Source: Hortaea werneckii (lineage: Eukaryota > Ascomycota > Dothideomycetes > Mycosphaerellales > Teratosphaeriaceae). Taken from it: a stretch of DNA of 64,000 bases. This document shows, piece by piece, positions 1 to 10,892 of the stretch; position 1 is the first letter of the stretch; every line of letters begins with the position of its first letter. A model generated the notes under the pieces. It worked only from the letters and a program-made list of their open reading frames with translations, was not told the origin of the DNA and ran no database searches. The stretch spans positions 1,302,001 through 1,366,000 of the forward strand of contig JBAOKB010000037.1 in NCBI GenBank assembly GCA_037044905.1, in the 5' to 3' direction. The position numbers and the translations under genes are program-made.

Positions 1-2310
1 GACGATGGCAAAGTAGACCTTGAAGGAGTCAAGGTAGTACTTGTCAAGATGTCCGTTCATCCAGCCAGTAAGGAAGTAGTTGAGCAGGGTCAACAGCCAC
101 GCAGAACCCAGAGCGTAGTAAGTACCGACGTATGCCATAATAGTGAGCTTCGACGGGAAAGGCATGCAGCTTGTCATGAAGTTCCTGAAAAGCTTGGTAA
201 AGGGTCCACGGCGCGGCCAGTCCTTGAGAGGGTGGAAGATGAGCTCGTTGCAGCCGTAGGCGTACTTCTCCCAACGTGCCAGTTCGTCGTACACGGTGAG
301 AGACACACCCTCCTTGTAACCATCGCCAGTGTAACCACCAAGACGCACAATGTAACCAGCGGTCTGTAGACGCAGGGCCATGTCGAAGTCCTCAGACACC
401 GTCTCCTCAGACCAGTACTTCTCACGCTCGTCGCCGTCAATAGCGTCGTAAGCGATCTCTTGCATGGCAGTCCAGCGCATGATAGCGTTGTGGCCGACGA
501 AAGGCGCTACGTCACCGTTGGCAACAGCGTATCTGATCTGCGTGTAGACCAGGTTCGTGAAGAAAGTGATACCGCGCTCGAAGAAGGAATCGGTGATGTT
601 CATGACACCGGAGGGATACTGGATGATGGCGACCTGTGGGCATTGCTCCATCTCAGATACGGCATCGAGGAAGCAGTCGGTCGGTACACGGGTGTCAGAG
701 TCAATGATCAAGATGTAGTCGCCGATGCGGATGTTACCGTCAGCCCAGGTGCGACCCTGATCTTCTTCGACAGCTTGGGTAAGCGCATCGCGGTATGCCT
801 GAGCCTCGTCCTCCTGGGTCCACTGCTCGTGGCGCTGGATGTCCTTGAGCTTCTCCTCCACACGAACGCTGACCCACATGGCGTAGTTCATGTTAGAAGC
901 CTTTTTGAACTTTCCGCGACGGAGGAAAGCCTCGGAGCCATCCTTGGGCTTCGGGTTGTGTTTCGGACGAGCGACCCAGCCAATATTGTGCTCGTCGTAG
1001 AAGTCCTGGCGAGCGCGCGCATCCTCTTCGGAGATCAGCTGCATGCCGTCGTCGTTGATGAAGATGTTGGCGGAGCCGCCCTGCATCTCGTATGTTGAAA
1101 TGGCAGCCTTCAACGATCTGATCGTAGGCTCAATGACAGATTGAAGGCCTTCCTTGTAGACTGGCATTTGAATCGTTACGTGGGGGAGGACGGCAACGTC
1201 GCGGTGGAGACGCTTTGGTGCTTGACCGGAGTAGAACTTGGAGTTCTGCTGCATCTGAGAGATAGGGCCGATAAGTTGAGCAATGTTACCAACGAGAGCC
1301 TGGAAGAAGAAAAGGGCCAGCCACGCCTGAGGGATGACGACGAGAACGAAGGCGATACGGATGTAGTCCCCATCGACCCAAATCTCCTTTGCAATGTTTT
1401 GCCAACCGGAGCCGAGGGCGGTGACTGTCAGGCAGAGGGTGAATGCAGAGATGATGGGCATCCACATGCAAATGCCGCGCTTGGTGTCCACTGCCCCGGC
1501 CTCGAGATCGGCCTCTTCCTGGGAGATCTCATTGACCTCGACAGCACCCTCCTCCTTCTTCTCATCATCGCCGGCTGTCTCGTCGTCCCAGATCATTTCC
1601 ATGAGCTGCTGCTCAATCTTTGCCGCACGGTCGAGAAGGTGGCGAGGCTCGTCGTCCCAAACAACGAGTATTCCACGGTCGGCAATGAAGGCAGCAAATT
1701 GATGCTTCTGGCAACGAGGGAGGTATGACATGTCGGGAAGGACCTGAAGACGGAGGCCGCCTTTGAGTGGAACGAACGGTCGGTCATTGTTGTGAAGGAA
1801 GAGCTTGATGACTCTGGTGTTGACGGTCATGGCAGTCTAATTTAATCAGTAACAGCCACCGGGTTGCAGCAGGCATGATGGACTTACTCGGACATTGAGG
1901 GTCTCTACAGCCTTGAAGAAACCATAAGGCTCCTCGACAATGTCTGCGGGGCAGCAGGTATAAGCACCGCGACCCTTCTTAAGGATAACACCCTCGTCAT
2001 GTCCACCAGCGGTCCACAGTCGCTCCATCTGCTGTTGGTAAAGCCAGTTGACCATGACATCGCACTTGATCTCGTTGATCTCTTCCATCTGGGAGTTTCT
2101 CCAGTCACCAGCGGGGTAGAGCGACGCTGGTCTTGAGCCCCATGGTGAAGGGCTTCCTGGAGTCGATTGGCCTGGAGTGAAAGGCGGCCTAGGGATGTTC
2201 TCGCCGGTTGTTGCAGGCTTCTCGGTGATCTCTGGTTCAGCGTGAGAAGGCGTTGCGTCTTTCTTGTCTTTACTGGCCTTGCCAGGCTTGACGTATGAGA
2301 GGAGACCCAT
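1..2310 (-). CDS. Fungal GT2 processive glycosyltransferase, 3' end beyond window
   Basis: Minus-strand gene with exons 2310-1888 and 1836-1 and a 51-nt intron (GTAAGT donor, CTGAT branch, TTAG acceptor) joined in phase 0. It is truncated by the window edge after 753 residues. A Pro/Ser-rich cytosolic N-terminus leads to two membrane segments (about residues 235-300), then a GT-A catalytic domain: INDDG near residue 401, DSDT (metal-binding DxD) near 520, SEDFDMALR (the ED/TED acid) near 622, and ELARW near 660, equivalent to the Q/RxxRW product-binding motif of cellulose, chitin and hyaluronan synthases. A further membrane segment begins before the edge. It resembles the fungal GT2 family studied in Zymoseptoria, which is needed for hyphal growth on solid surfaces. 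That resemblance is from memory and the polymer made is not known to me. It is not a chitin synthase, because the QRRRW motif is absent. Confidence 0.85.
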
Positions 2311-4015
2311 TATGTGTATAAGTATCAGAATCGATCAAGGTGGTCCTTTGACTTGTCGATTGCAACTCCCGCGACGACGTCCGATGGACGGGGAGTGGTA
2401 AAGCGAAAGGCTGAAGCCGTAACAAGCAATGCCTGTCAACAGACGCTTCGAAAGAAGGGATGTAGACCGAAGTCTACCGTCGTCCTAGTATGGATATAGT
2501 GAGAGTGAAGAGCTTGGGGTGTGAAGAGAGAAGACGCTCATCCGGCGACGACCTCCCGAGTATATCATTTCTGAACAGATGGGGCTCGAGCGAAATAGGC
2601 ACACTCACCCAAAGTCCCAGACTACCGTAGCGCTGAATTAACCTCCAAGCTGCCCGTTCGAGCGGCGCCAGGACAGAGCGCCACAACGCAATGGTGAGAG
2701 TCAGCTACGACAAGACCAGGCCGAAAGCGTCGACGGGTCGTCGGTGCAGTCGGGTAGCTCATAGCCAGATCTGACCACGATGTCTCAATGCGCTAAGCGC
2801 CCGTCCCAGAGCTTCCAAGTCGAGGACTAGTGCGATCTAGCATGACCAAACCGGCAATGCTGCCATGGTCGGGTCCCGGCTGGTCAGCCATTAAGCTTTA
2901 AGGTGCCTGGCAGACCCGTGTCAGCGTCCCGTTCCTGAGGTCACCTCAGCCGAACTCTAAAATGGGAAGTTGAAGAAATCCAGGCGGGGAGCTACAGTTA
3001 CCGGTCTTGCCAACGGTACTGCTCTCAAATCGTCCTGAGCTAGTCGAGGGTGATTCCGCAGATTCTGGTTGGTCTCTTGCGTGATGCAGCATAGCAGAGT
3101 TGGAAGCGCCGGAACCACCTAGGTATGCTTTCACTTCGAAGCGTATGTCCAAGCGTGGCCCACGATTGAGTGCGTTTCCGAGGCAATCTCCCCTACAGTA
3201 GTGGCGCAAAGTCGGCCCTTCAACCGAGACCCGAGCACCAAATGTGTACCTGAGCCAGACGCTGGTTCAGCTGCGGCGGTCGCGCCATGTGTTCGGTCAT
3301 CCGTGGGTGTCTCAAACGCCTTGCCGGTGCCGTGCGCGCAATGCCTACTGTACTGCCCAGGTGCGTACCGTTCGGTTGGTTCCCTTAACAGAGGCCAGGT
3401 ATGCCGCGGCACACACGTGGCAGACGACAACACCCGTGCGCCAGACGGCATAGCAGCTATAGCATATGCATTATCATCTCCTAGTGCATGCGGCGAGAGG
3501 CAGATGCTGACAGTTGCCAGAAGTGGAGTCGCCAAACAAACCTTACTTCCACGGTCTGCAGCCAACAAATTCCTCAACCGTTCCTCGAGACTACACGCTA
3601 ACGGGATTTGGCGCTTGGAGTTCAGCGGTACAGGCCGTCATCTGTGGCTGAGATGCAACTCACATCATCCCTGCTGTTTGGTGGCTGCCGGTCGAACACG
3701 CTCTGGATGCAGGAACGCGAAGAGCACCGCCGAATGGTTCACAGTCGTCAAATCCCTTAGCGCAGCTTAGGATTGACATGTTCCGCTGAACGTTCCATCA
3801 CAGTAGTTCGCACAATTTCAGATGATTTTTTCCCCTCCTAATCAAATGGACTCCATCAGCGCGAACAACCAGCCAAACGCAAATTGATGTTGAGCAGGCA
3901 TATCGAAGATCCGACGGGATCTTCTCCATGGTTAAACTCACTAGCCCGTCGCACATCACTTTTGCCGAGTTTATTTTCGGCTCTACCTGCAGCACCTCGA
4001 GCCATTTTATCGTTA
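2311..4015. other. Intergenic, 1.7 kb, no supported gene
   Basis: The proximal part must hold the promoter and 5' leader of the minus-strand GT2 gene. The rest has only short overlapping frames on both strands, without family resemblance or splice-supported extensions. The longest, a plus frame at 3201-3770, is compositionally unremarkable. I see no repeats beyond the transposon boundary at about 4016. Confidence 0.6.
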
Positions 4016-4045
4016 CAACTGTAAGTTCAAGAATTCATGGGCCCA
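4016..4045. repeat. Left terminal inverted repeat of the Tc1/mariner element
   Basis: Pairs with 5633-5662 in inverted orientation, 25 of 30 positions matching. The inner 14 bases are identical. Confidence 0.75.
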
Positions 4046-4259
4046 GCCGAGGTAACCCCGCTCACCAAATTTACTACTATTCAGCTTCCAAGCAGTAGGA
4101 CACTTTACTAAAAGCTCGTACACACTCAATTTGTTGATGATACAGTCTATAGAGAGCACTGAAAATGAAGCCTGCGGGAGCTCCCGAAAAGGTGTTGTTG
4201 TTGAAGCTCTATAGCAGCCTCTCTGCTGCCCCTACTAGTGACCACCCTCTACACTCTCT

Positions 4260-5543
4260 TCACCACCTGCCGCTTCGATAGAGGGTTGCTAGTGCTCTCT
4301 CGACCCTGCGGCAGCGCTGAGGCATCTTAGCAATGAGGCGTTGGATCGATTGTTGTGGTATGGACCTCCAAGCTTTACGAATAGCCTCCTTAAGCTAGTC
4401 GAGGTTTAGCCTATAGAGGTTCATTCTTCGAAGGCGTCGATTTAGCAGCTTCCACACCCCTTCGATAGGGTTTAAATCCGGTGAACACGGTGGATGATCA
4501 TCGAGATTAAGCTCATATTGCTGTTTGTAGTGTGCGGCTTTGTTTTGGCTAGATCCACGAGTGCCGTGGCTCTGTACGTGGTCTTCGACTAAGAAGGCTC
4601 TCTAGCCACCAGGCCTTCGATACTTGGTTGTGTTATAAAGCTCTCTGTAGCTTGGTAAGATGTGATCAGTGTAGTACTTATTCGTCATGACTATAGACTT
4701 TGGAAGGGTCTCATAGATAGGCTTTTCGGCTTCCCACTGGTCGAGCGCTCTATTAAAGTCTTGTTCATTCATGGCCTTGTAGGGGCGCCTATTACGCCTC
4801 GGCTTGCGCTTTTGCCACTTCTTATAGTCGTCTTTGGCCTCAAAGTGCTCATCATGGAAGAAGACTAGCTTAGTGCGGTCCCACCATGAGACTCCGGCAG
4901 CAACGTGGATTAAGAGGCGGCCCTTAGGCTTATCCTTCGGCTTCGTCACTCGGTTCTGAGGCTCGTTCAGAGTGCCTTGGTCGTAGAAGGCAGTGTTAGC
5001 GTGCTAGAGATCTGAGGGGATGTGGTGCTCGTCGGTGAATATCCGTTTGCGCCAGAAGAGGTGTGTAAGGCCTTTTTTCTTGGAGGCATAGCGCTAGCGC
5101 AGACCTACGGCCTTTTGAGGTATCTCCTTCTGTTGAGGCACTCGGCCGTAGTTGATTGGAGGCTTTCGAGCGCGGATAGCGCCTCTGAGGGTGCGGATAT
5201 CGACTGAATAGCGGTAGGCGGCTAATCTTATGGAGCGATTGCGGTGACTATAGGGGCCGGCACCAAGCTCATTCAGTGCGTTTGCTAATAGAGCAGGCAG
5301 TCGACCAAGATATAGGCTCTTCTTACGCCTCTTACGAAGGCCTTCGACAAGGCCTTCATGTTGTATATCCTTTTGCTAGCGCTTATAAGTGCTGAGGGCT
5401 GGCCAGCTACCTGAAGCGATCTCGCTAGTACGCGCTTTGGCTTTGAAGAGTGATCGTACGCTTGTTCCTTCGTCTTTTTTAATACCGACTTCAGCAATAA
5501 TTCGAGCTTTAGTTGGAGTCTTCCACTCGCCTTTCGTTGGCAT
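4260..5543 (-). pseudogene. Tc1/mariner transposase (DDE) with five in-frame TAG codons
   Basis: Reading from ATG at 5543-5541 to TGA at 4262-4260 gives exactly 428 codons with no frameshift, interrupted by five TAG codons, the first at 5378-5376. The N-terminus is basic and helix-turn-helix-like. The catalytic core is readable: TDEHH (first Asp), VEDH (second Asp), and SPDLNPIEGVW, whose PIE Glu lies 40 residues after the EDH Asp (39 between). HPPCSPDLNPIE is the standard Tc1/mariner signature. The C-terminus is basic and helical. Each TAG is preceded by C, which fits loss of CAG (or TGG) codons by transition. The copy cannot make a full transposase without readthrough. The spacing is longer than the classic DD34E, so it may belong to a less common fungal lineage. 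Confidence 0.88.
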
Positions 5544-5632
5544 GATTTGGATAAAAATTGAGCGTGTTGTGGTGGTTCAAAGTGAAGGGGTGTATTGTTG
5601 ATCAAGCGCGCTATAAGCTTTGACCCCGCGCT

Positions 5633-5662
5633 TGGGCCCATGAATTTCTGAACCGACGGTTG
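5633..5662. repeat. Right terminal inverted repeat of the Tc1/mariner element
   Basis: Inverted partner of 4016-4045. Outside it the sequence GGTTAGGTACGGTTGG continues without a convincing match at the left end. Confidence 0.75.
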
Positions 5663-7258
5663 GTTAGGTACGGTTGGTACATGCAACTGCAAAGACATCG
5701 TGCTAGCCGTGTTCACCGTCGCACGATAATGCGCAAACTCATGCAGAAAATATCTGCTAGCGGTGACAATGCCATGCAGATACAGGAAAATTTGTCGACT
5801 GCTGAATGTGGTATCGCTGGTATCACTGCACACGGATGCTCCCGCATAGTGTCGTTATCGTCCTGTCACCCCGGCACGCTCCAAACGTTCTGTGTCCAAC
5901 TGTGACCGTCGGAGAAAGGTATGATCTGCGTCTTCCAGAACATCCAAGCGCCTACCTACCATCCGATCAACCCATATCACACGAATTGCTAGCAATCACA
6001 ACTATACACTCCAAAACCTGCGAAGAAGCTTTGCCGCTTCGGTTGACGAGATGTTGACACTTTCACCCGCGCCCTTCCCTTTCGTGTGGCCGCTCGCCCG
6101 CTAGAAGGCGCAACTACTGCTAGCCGACGGACGTGCTCTACAGTCTATCCTCCTACTATATACGCCGATCAACTGCCCCAAAGCGGCAGCTAACGAATGT
6201 GATCCGTTCGCGCCAGCGCCATACCGTTCCAAGGTCTGCACCTTTTGTGCTTTAGAATTCGTGAAGAAGTCTGCTGGTAAGCTTACTAGTTGACTCTCAG
6301 TTGTCATATCGTCGTTGCTTGTTCAAGATTGGCTCCCTTTCGCGCCAGTCGACGCCTTGAGTGATAGGTTGAGAGAACCTTGCTCCCCTCAAGTCGCAAA
6401 CCTCGGTGGGACCTCTGGGTTGTTGTGCGATGTCACAGAGGTCCAGAAGCCTCATCACGAGTCTACTGCTTTGTATCCTTCGCTCTTTCTCCACTGGAGT
6501 CCCTGAGCTTGGTGCGAGATCGACAGAGATAGCGTATGTTCCTGCATCTAAAGACAGGCCAGGTGCATAAGCGACCGGGCAAGAGATATTGCTTTGCCTT
6601 GGGTGAGGTGGGTGGGTGATCAATACCCGGAGATGCATATCGAAATAATCTCGCTCAGTAAATGCCGACTAGCCCGACACCGCAGACGATAGATCACTTC
6701 GCTTGAGATGCGAGAAAGATATAGCCTTTTGTTGACATATGCACGGTCATGCAAGTCTGTCCAAGACTGTATGCCCCGGAGGGCGCCTGTCAAATGGCTC
6801 CACATCCGGCGGTCTGGTCCTATTTAGGCCAGAGTAAGATAACGCCTCACTTTGTTGGGTAGCGTAGAAACATTGATGCTTGTGACCAACTCTCTCGCGC
6901 CGGCTATCTTTTGAAGAGCTCGGCTACGGACAAGGCCGGCTTTTTATCTACGACTTCCCATTGTTCTCCCATTGTGGTAAGCGAGCAGCGTTTTCCCTGG
7001 ATTCGAGCCAACAAAAATAGCCTGAAATTCGAAAGGTGGAATCCCGTAAAACCTGCTCGTCTATGGGTATATGAATTGTGCTACGAGATGGAATTGAAAC
7101 ACAAAGAAACAAAAAAAAAGACCAGAAAATCCCCTCTCCGTCCCCCCCCCCGTCTCCCAACCAAAATCCAACGCCCCATCCTCCCAACCCAGACCCAAAA
7201 CCCAGCTGATAGCTAGCCATCCCCTCCCCCACCATCCCCTTCTGTGCAATGTCTATAG
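5663..7258. other. Intergenic, 1.6 kb, no supported gene
   Basis: Only short frames without recognisable domains or plausible splicing. The last 150 bases, near 7100-7225, are A-rich then C-rich (runs at 7112-7120 and 7143-7151) and probably hold the 3' UTR of the minus-strand MAD2 gene. Confidence 0.55.
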
Positions 7259-8098
7259 CTACTCAGCAAGCCTATACGACACCTGCGTATCTATCCTATG
7301 ATTATTCGTACTAAAACTCCTCAACATCACCTTCTCCGCATTCTTCACCTCCTTCGCATCCGAATCCCCCCACTCCAGCGGCACTTCGGAGTCCGCGTCC
7401 GCGTACACGAGTACGTTGAAGGTGCAGTTCCCGTCGAGCATGGGTAGGAAGGTGACGGAGCCGGTGATTTGGCGGAAGAGCGCTTGGATCTCTTTTTGGA
7501 TGTCTTCGTCGGTTTTTTGCTGCTCGCTGGCGCTTGTCGTCGTGTTCCCCGCTGTGCTTGAGTTTTCTTTGTCCCCGGCGCCAGCGCTGGTGGTGGCGTG
7601 TTGTTTTGATGGGTCGCCTGAGATGGCCACCTGGAGGTGTCAGGTTAGTGGTACTGCTACAGCATTTCTTGGACGATGGAGGGGCTAGAAACCTACATCG
7701 AATTGCCACCGCTCAACGTGCTCGCCAGTCTCCTTGCTAGTGATCACGATGACCAGCTTGCTGATCTTGGACTTCTGCATCCATCTGCTCAGCTGGTGCA
7801 TGATCTTCTTGATATACGCTTTCACTTGGTCATCGCAGCTCGTCATCATCGGGAGACCATATTTCTTGACCCTTGTCGCAAATTGTTAGCACATACCGCT
7901 CAGTTGGCTTTTCCCCAGATGGACGTACGTCGTGAAATCCTCTGGAGGGTAGACGCCGCGCTGGAAGAGGATCGTGTTGCATGCGAAGTCGAAGAACTCG
8001 GTGATGGTCTTGCTGGATCCTTTCAATGCGAGTTTGTGCGTCGCCGACTTGTCGTCCTTGTGTGATTTCTTCGCGGGTGGCGGCATGGCTGATGGCAT
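7259..8098 (-). CDS. mad2: Spindle assembly checkpoint protein Mad2 (HORMA domain)
   Basis: Three exons, 8098-7929, 7871-7697 and 7630-7259, in phase, give 238 residues. Introns are 57 nt (GTACGT donor) and 66 nt (GTAGGT, CTAAC branch, CTCCAG). After a short Lys-rich leader, the HORMA domain begins with LKGSSKTITEFFDFACNTIL and continues through FQRGVYPPEDFT, KKYGLPMM, and a C-terminal safety-belt region ending SYRLAE. In the family Mad2 binds Mad1 and Cdc20 at unattached kinetochores to inhibit the APC/C. A low-complexity Ser/Thr/Gln insert of about 40 residues follows VAISGDP and makes the protein longer than the roughly 200-residue yeast Mad2. It is divergently placed from GUF1, sharing a 313-bp intergenic region. 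A second ATG four codons downstream could also be the start. Confidence 0.93.
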
Positions 8099-8411
8099 AG
8101 TTCGGAGTATTGAGATAGAGCAGTCCTTCGGGTTTGCAGTTGACTGACGATTTGCTTGTCTGTGATTTTAAGATCTTTTTCTTCTATTATTTCTTCACCA
8201 AATCCTTTCTCTCAAATTCACTTCTCAAGGGGTTTCTCCTAGGATGCTCGTGGCTTTGGCGTCTCCCTAAAGTCGAAAGCCGGGACGCTGTCAACAACGG
8301 TCGCAGGGGACAACAGCTTCCGCCCCGAGGTCTTGGCGTCTATCCGACGATGGGCTTTTCGATGGCGACGACATCCGACGCATCACTTGCACCCGGCATG
8401 CCTCAAGATCC
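8099..8411. promoter_or_regulatory. Shared divergent promoter region of MAD2 and GUF1
   Basis: 313 bp separate the two divergent start codons. It holds a pyrimidine-rich stretch (8165-8240, T-rich), typical of fungal promoters, on the GUF1 sense strand. No specific factor site is claimed. Confidence 0.5.
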
Positions 8412-10400
8412 ATGCAATCATGTTGTTGGGCGTTACGTAGCGCTCTGCGCCAGCGCCACTCCTTAACTGCTTCCACCGGCGCGTGGACGTTCGCGATCCG
8501 CGATGGCTTCAAGCGAAGCTTCACGACTACTTCTGCCCGTCGAGCAGGCCCCTTGAAAGTCCAAGGCGAGCTGGAGCAGCGCATCGCAAAGATCCCCATC
8601 GAGCGTTTCCGAAATTTCTGTATTGTTGCCCATGTTGACCATGGCAAGAGTACCCTGTCCGATCGCCTGCTGGAGCTGACGGGGACAATCGAGCCGGGAG
8701 GCAAGAAGCAGATTCTCGACAAGCTGGACGTGGAACGGGAGCGCGGCATCACAGTCAAGGCACAGACATGTTCGATGATCTATAACTACATGGGCGAGGA
8801 CTACCTGCTGCATTTGGTGGATACGCCGGGACATGTCGACTTCAGAGCAGAAGTCAGTCGGAGTTATGCCAGCTGTGGAGGAGCGTTGCTGCTAGTAGAT
8901 GCCAGCCAAGGCGTACAGGCGCAGACTGTAGCGAACTTCTATCTGGCATTTGCGCAGAACCTAGCGCTGGTTCCGGTGTTGAATAAGGTCGACCTGCCGT
9001 CGGCGGACAAGGATCGGGTGTTGGAGCAGCTGCAGGAGACCTTCGAGCTTGACGGCAGCAATGCCATTGGCGTCTCGGCAAAGACTGGCATGAATGTCGA
9101 CAAGGTACTTCCTACCATCATCGAGCAAATACCCGCGCCAGTCGGAAAGGAGACCGCGCCGCTCAAGGTACTGCTGGTCGACAGCTGGTATGACAACTAC
9201 AAGGGCGTCATCCTGCTAGTTCGCATATTCGAAGGCCAAATTCGAGCCGGTGACAGGGTTAAGAGCTTTGCTACAGGTTCCGAATACATTGTGGGAGAAG
9301 TAGGGATTATGTATCCGCTCGAAACGCCACAGACAGTGCTCCGTGCTGGCCAGGTCGGATACATCTATTTCAACCCAGGCATGAAGCGCAGCAAAGAGGC
9401 CAAGGTCGGCGACACCTACACTCATACACACTCGATTAGCAAAGTCGAACCACTACCGGGCTTCGAAGAGCCGCAAAGTATGGTCTTCGTCTCAGCCTTC
9501 CCAACTGACCAGTCCGAGTTCTCGCGGCTGGAAGATAGCATCAACCAGCTTACGCTCAATGACCGTTCTGTCCTCGTCACCAAGGAGTCATCTGAAGCGC
9601 TCGGCGCAGGCTGGCGACTGGGTTTCCTCGGAACTTTGCACTGCTCGGTCTTTGAAGACCGTCTTCGCCAAGAGCACGGAGCTAGCATTATTATCACGCC
9701 TCCGTCCGTACCATTCAAAGTCATCTGGAAAGGCGGCAAGGAAGAGGTCATTTCCAACCCGAACCACTTTCCCGACTCGCAGACCGTACACGGCAAGATC
9801 GAATCACTGCAAGAGCCGTACATCACTGCAACCATCACCATGCCGGAAGAGTATCTCGGCAAGGTCATAGAGCTCTGCGAGGGCAATCGAGGCGAGCAGG
9901 AGAGCCTGTCTTTCTTCACTGCGACACAAGTCATATTGAAGTATGCTCTCCCTCTGGAGCGACTGGTAGACGACTTCTTCGGGAAACTCAAGTCTGCTAC
10001 GAAAGGCTATGCGTCGTTGGATTACGAAGAAGCTGGGTACAAAGATTCAAACATCGCCAAACTCCAACTCCACGTCAACAAGGCGCCTGTGGACGCCGTG
10101 GCGCGGGTCATTCATATATCGCAAGCCCAGCGGCTAGGCAAAGAATGGGTCAGCAAGTTCAAGGAGCATGTCGACCGACAGATGTTCGAGGTCGTGATCC
10201 AGGCCGTGGTGGGCAAGAGCGTAGTCGCGAGGGAGACGCTGAAGCCTTTCCGGAAGGATGTGCTGCAGAAGCTGCACGCTGCGGACGCCAGTCGGCGCAA
10301 GAAATTGTTGGAGAAGCAGAAGGAGGGCAGACGGAAGTTGAGGGCTGTGGGTAATGTGGCGATTGATAACAAGGCTTTCCAGAGCTTTTTGGCTAAGTAG
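8412..10400 (+). CDS. guf1: Mitochondrial translation factor Guf1 (EF4/LepA GTPase)
   Basis: Single-exon frame of 662 residues. An Arg/Ser-rich N-terminus of about 45 residues (ending FTTTSARRAG) looks like a mitochondrial presequence. The GTPase motifs are AHVDHGKST (G1), RGIT (G2), DTPGHVDF (G3) and NKVDLP (G4), followed by EF-G-like domains II, III and V and the LepA-specific C-terminal domain (HVDRQMFEVVIQA, VVARETLKPFRKDV). In the family Guf1 acts on mitochondrial ribosomes as a back-translocase/fidelity factor that matters under stress. Length and motif order match the family. The first ATG of the frame is used because it precedes the presequence. Confidence 0.95.
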   Translation: MQSCCWALRSALRQRHSLTASTGAWTFAIRDGFKRSFTTTSARRAGPLKVQGELEQRIAKIPIERFRNFCIVAHVDHGKSTLSDRLLELTGTIEPGGKKQILDKLDVERERGITVKAQTCSMIYNYMGEDYLLHLVDTPGHVDFRAEVSRSYASCGGALLLVDASQGVQAQTVANFYLAFAQNLALVPVLNKVDLPSADKDRVLEQLQETFELDGSNAIGVSAKTGMNVDKVLPTIIEQIPAPVGKETAPLKVLLVDSWYDNYKGVILLVRIFEGQIRAGDRVKSFATGSEYIVGEVGIMYPLETPQTVLRAGQVGYIYFNPGMKRSKEAKVGDTYTHTHSISKVEPLPGFEEPQSMVFVSAFPTDQSEFSRLEDSINQLTLNDRSVLVTKESSEALGAGWRLGFLGTLHCSVFEDRLRQEHGASIIITPPSVPFKVIWKGGKEEVISNPNHFPDSQTVHGKIESLQEPYITATITMPEEYLGKVIELCEGNRGEQESLSFFTATQVILKYALPLERLVDDFFGKLKSATKGYASLDYEEAGYKDSNIAKLQLHVNKAPVDAVARVIHISQAQRLGKEWVSKFKEHVDRQMFEVVIQAVVGKSVVARETLKPFRKDVLQKLHAADASRRKKLLEKQKEGRRKLRAVGNVAIDNKAFQSFLAK

Positions 10401-10892
10401 ATGTAGGAGTAGATGTGAATTTATCCGTTATGGCTGAGGAGCTTGAAGCTGGAAAGGGACAAGTAACGACTTCACACAGACTTGATACATCAGATAGGCG
10501 GCTGAGATGAGATCTCGTTCGTTTGCTCGCTTACATCCATTCAGTATCTTGTATCTACAGTCTCAGCCGATTGGAGTTGTTACTGCTTTTCTAGCTTTTT
10601 GAAAGAGATGCGGCTCGGTCCGAAAGATAAGCAGCCAGATCCGAGCGATGGGTGGACAATCTGGAGAGCTGCTTTTTCGTGACTGGTTGCTTTCGATGCA
10701 CCACTTGCATACCGTGGACATCACCTCCGCGGGTCAGATGCGGGAAGGAACAGCATCCTCTGCCGATATATCATAACATCTCATCTGGCGCTCAAGGTAG
10801 GTCGGCAAGTATTTTGAGACGAAAGAGATATCGTGCGTCTATGTATTGACTCGGTCATCATGATTAGCTTAACACGTTCTACCCCAACCACC
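10401..10892. other. Intergenic between GUF1 and dihydroorotase
   Basis: Tandem arrangement: GUF1 3' UTR then the dihydroorotase promoter. No other gene is supported. An in-frame upstream ATG at 10860 could extend dihydroorotase by 11 residues. Confidence 0.5.

Larger units (their letters stand above)
4016..5662 (-). mobile_element. Tc1/mariner-type DNA transposon, complete but inactivated
   Basis: A 1.65-kb element bounded by imperfect inverted repeats at 4016-4045 and 5633-5662. Of 30 positions 25 match, including a perfect inner 14-bp core, AATTCATGGGCCCA, at 4032-4045 and its complement at 5633-5646. Four of the five mismatches are transitions. It contains one minus-strand transposase frame (4260-5543) that fills nearly the whole interior, the usual layout of Tc1/mariner elements. 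The exact outer ends are uncertain: a TA lies just outside the left end at 4014-4015, while the nearest TA on the right is at 5665-5666. Confidence 0.82.

Noticed and set aside
460..1728. Plus-strand frames of 212 and 195 codons inside the GT2 gene
   Set aside because: They are antisense to a gene with clear catalytic motifs and show no domain.
3201..3770. Plus frame of 189 codons in the left intergenic region
   Set aside because: No recognisable family, an overlapping antisense frame of similar length, no splice support.
4260..5543. TAG reassignment to an amino acid in this organism
   Set aside because: TAG terminates ordinary genes here (MAD2 and MED1), so it is a normal stop in this genome.
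5285..5833. Minus frame of 182 codons overlapping the transposase start
   Set aside because: It lies in a different frame from the transposase, whose motifs and length are convincing, and crosses the inverted repeat.
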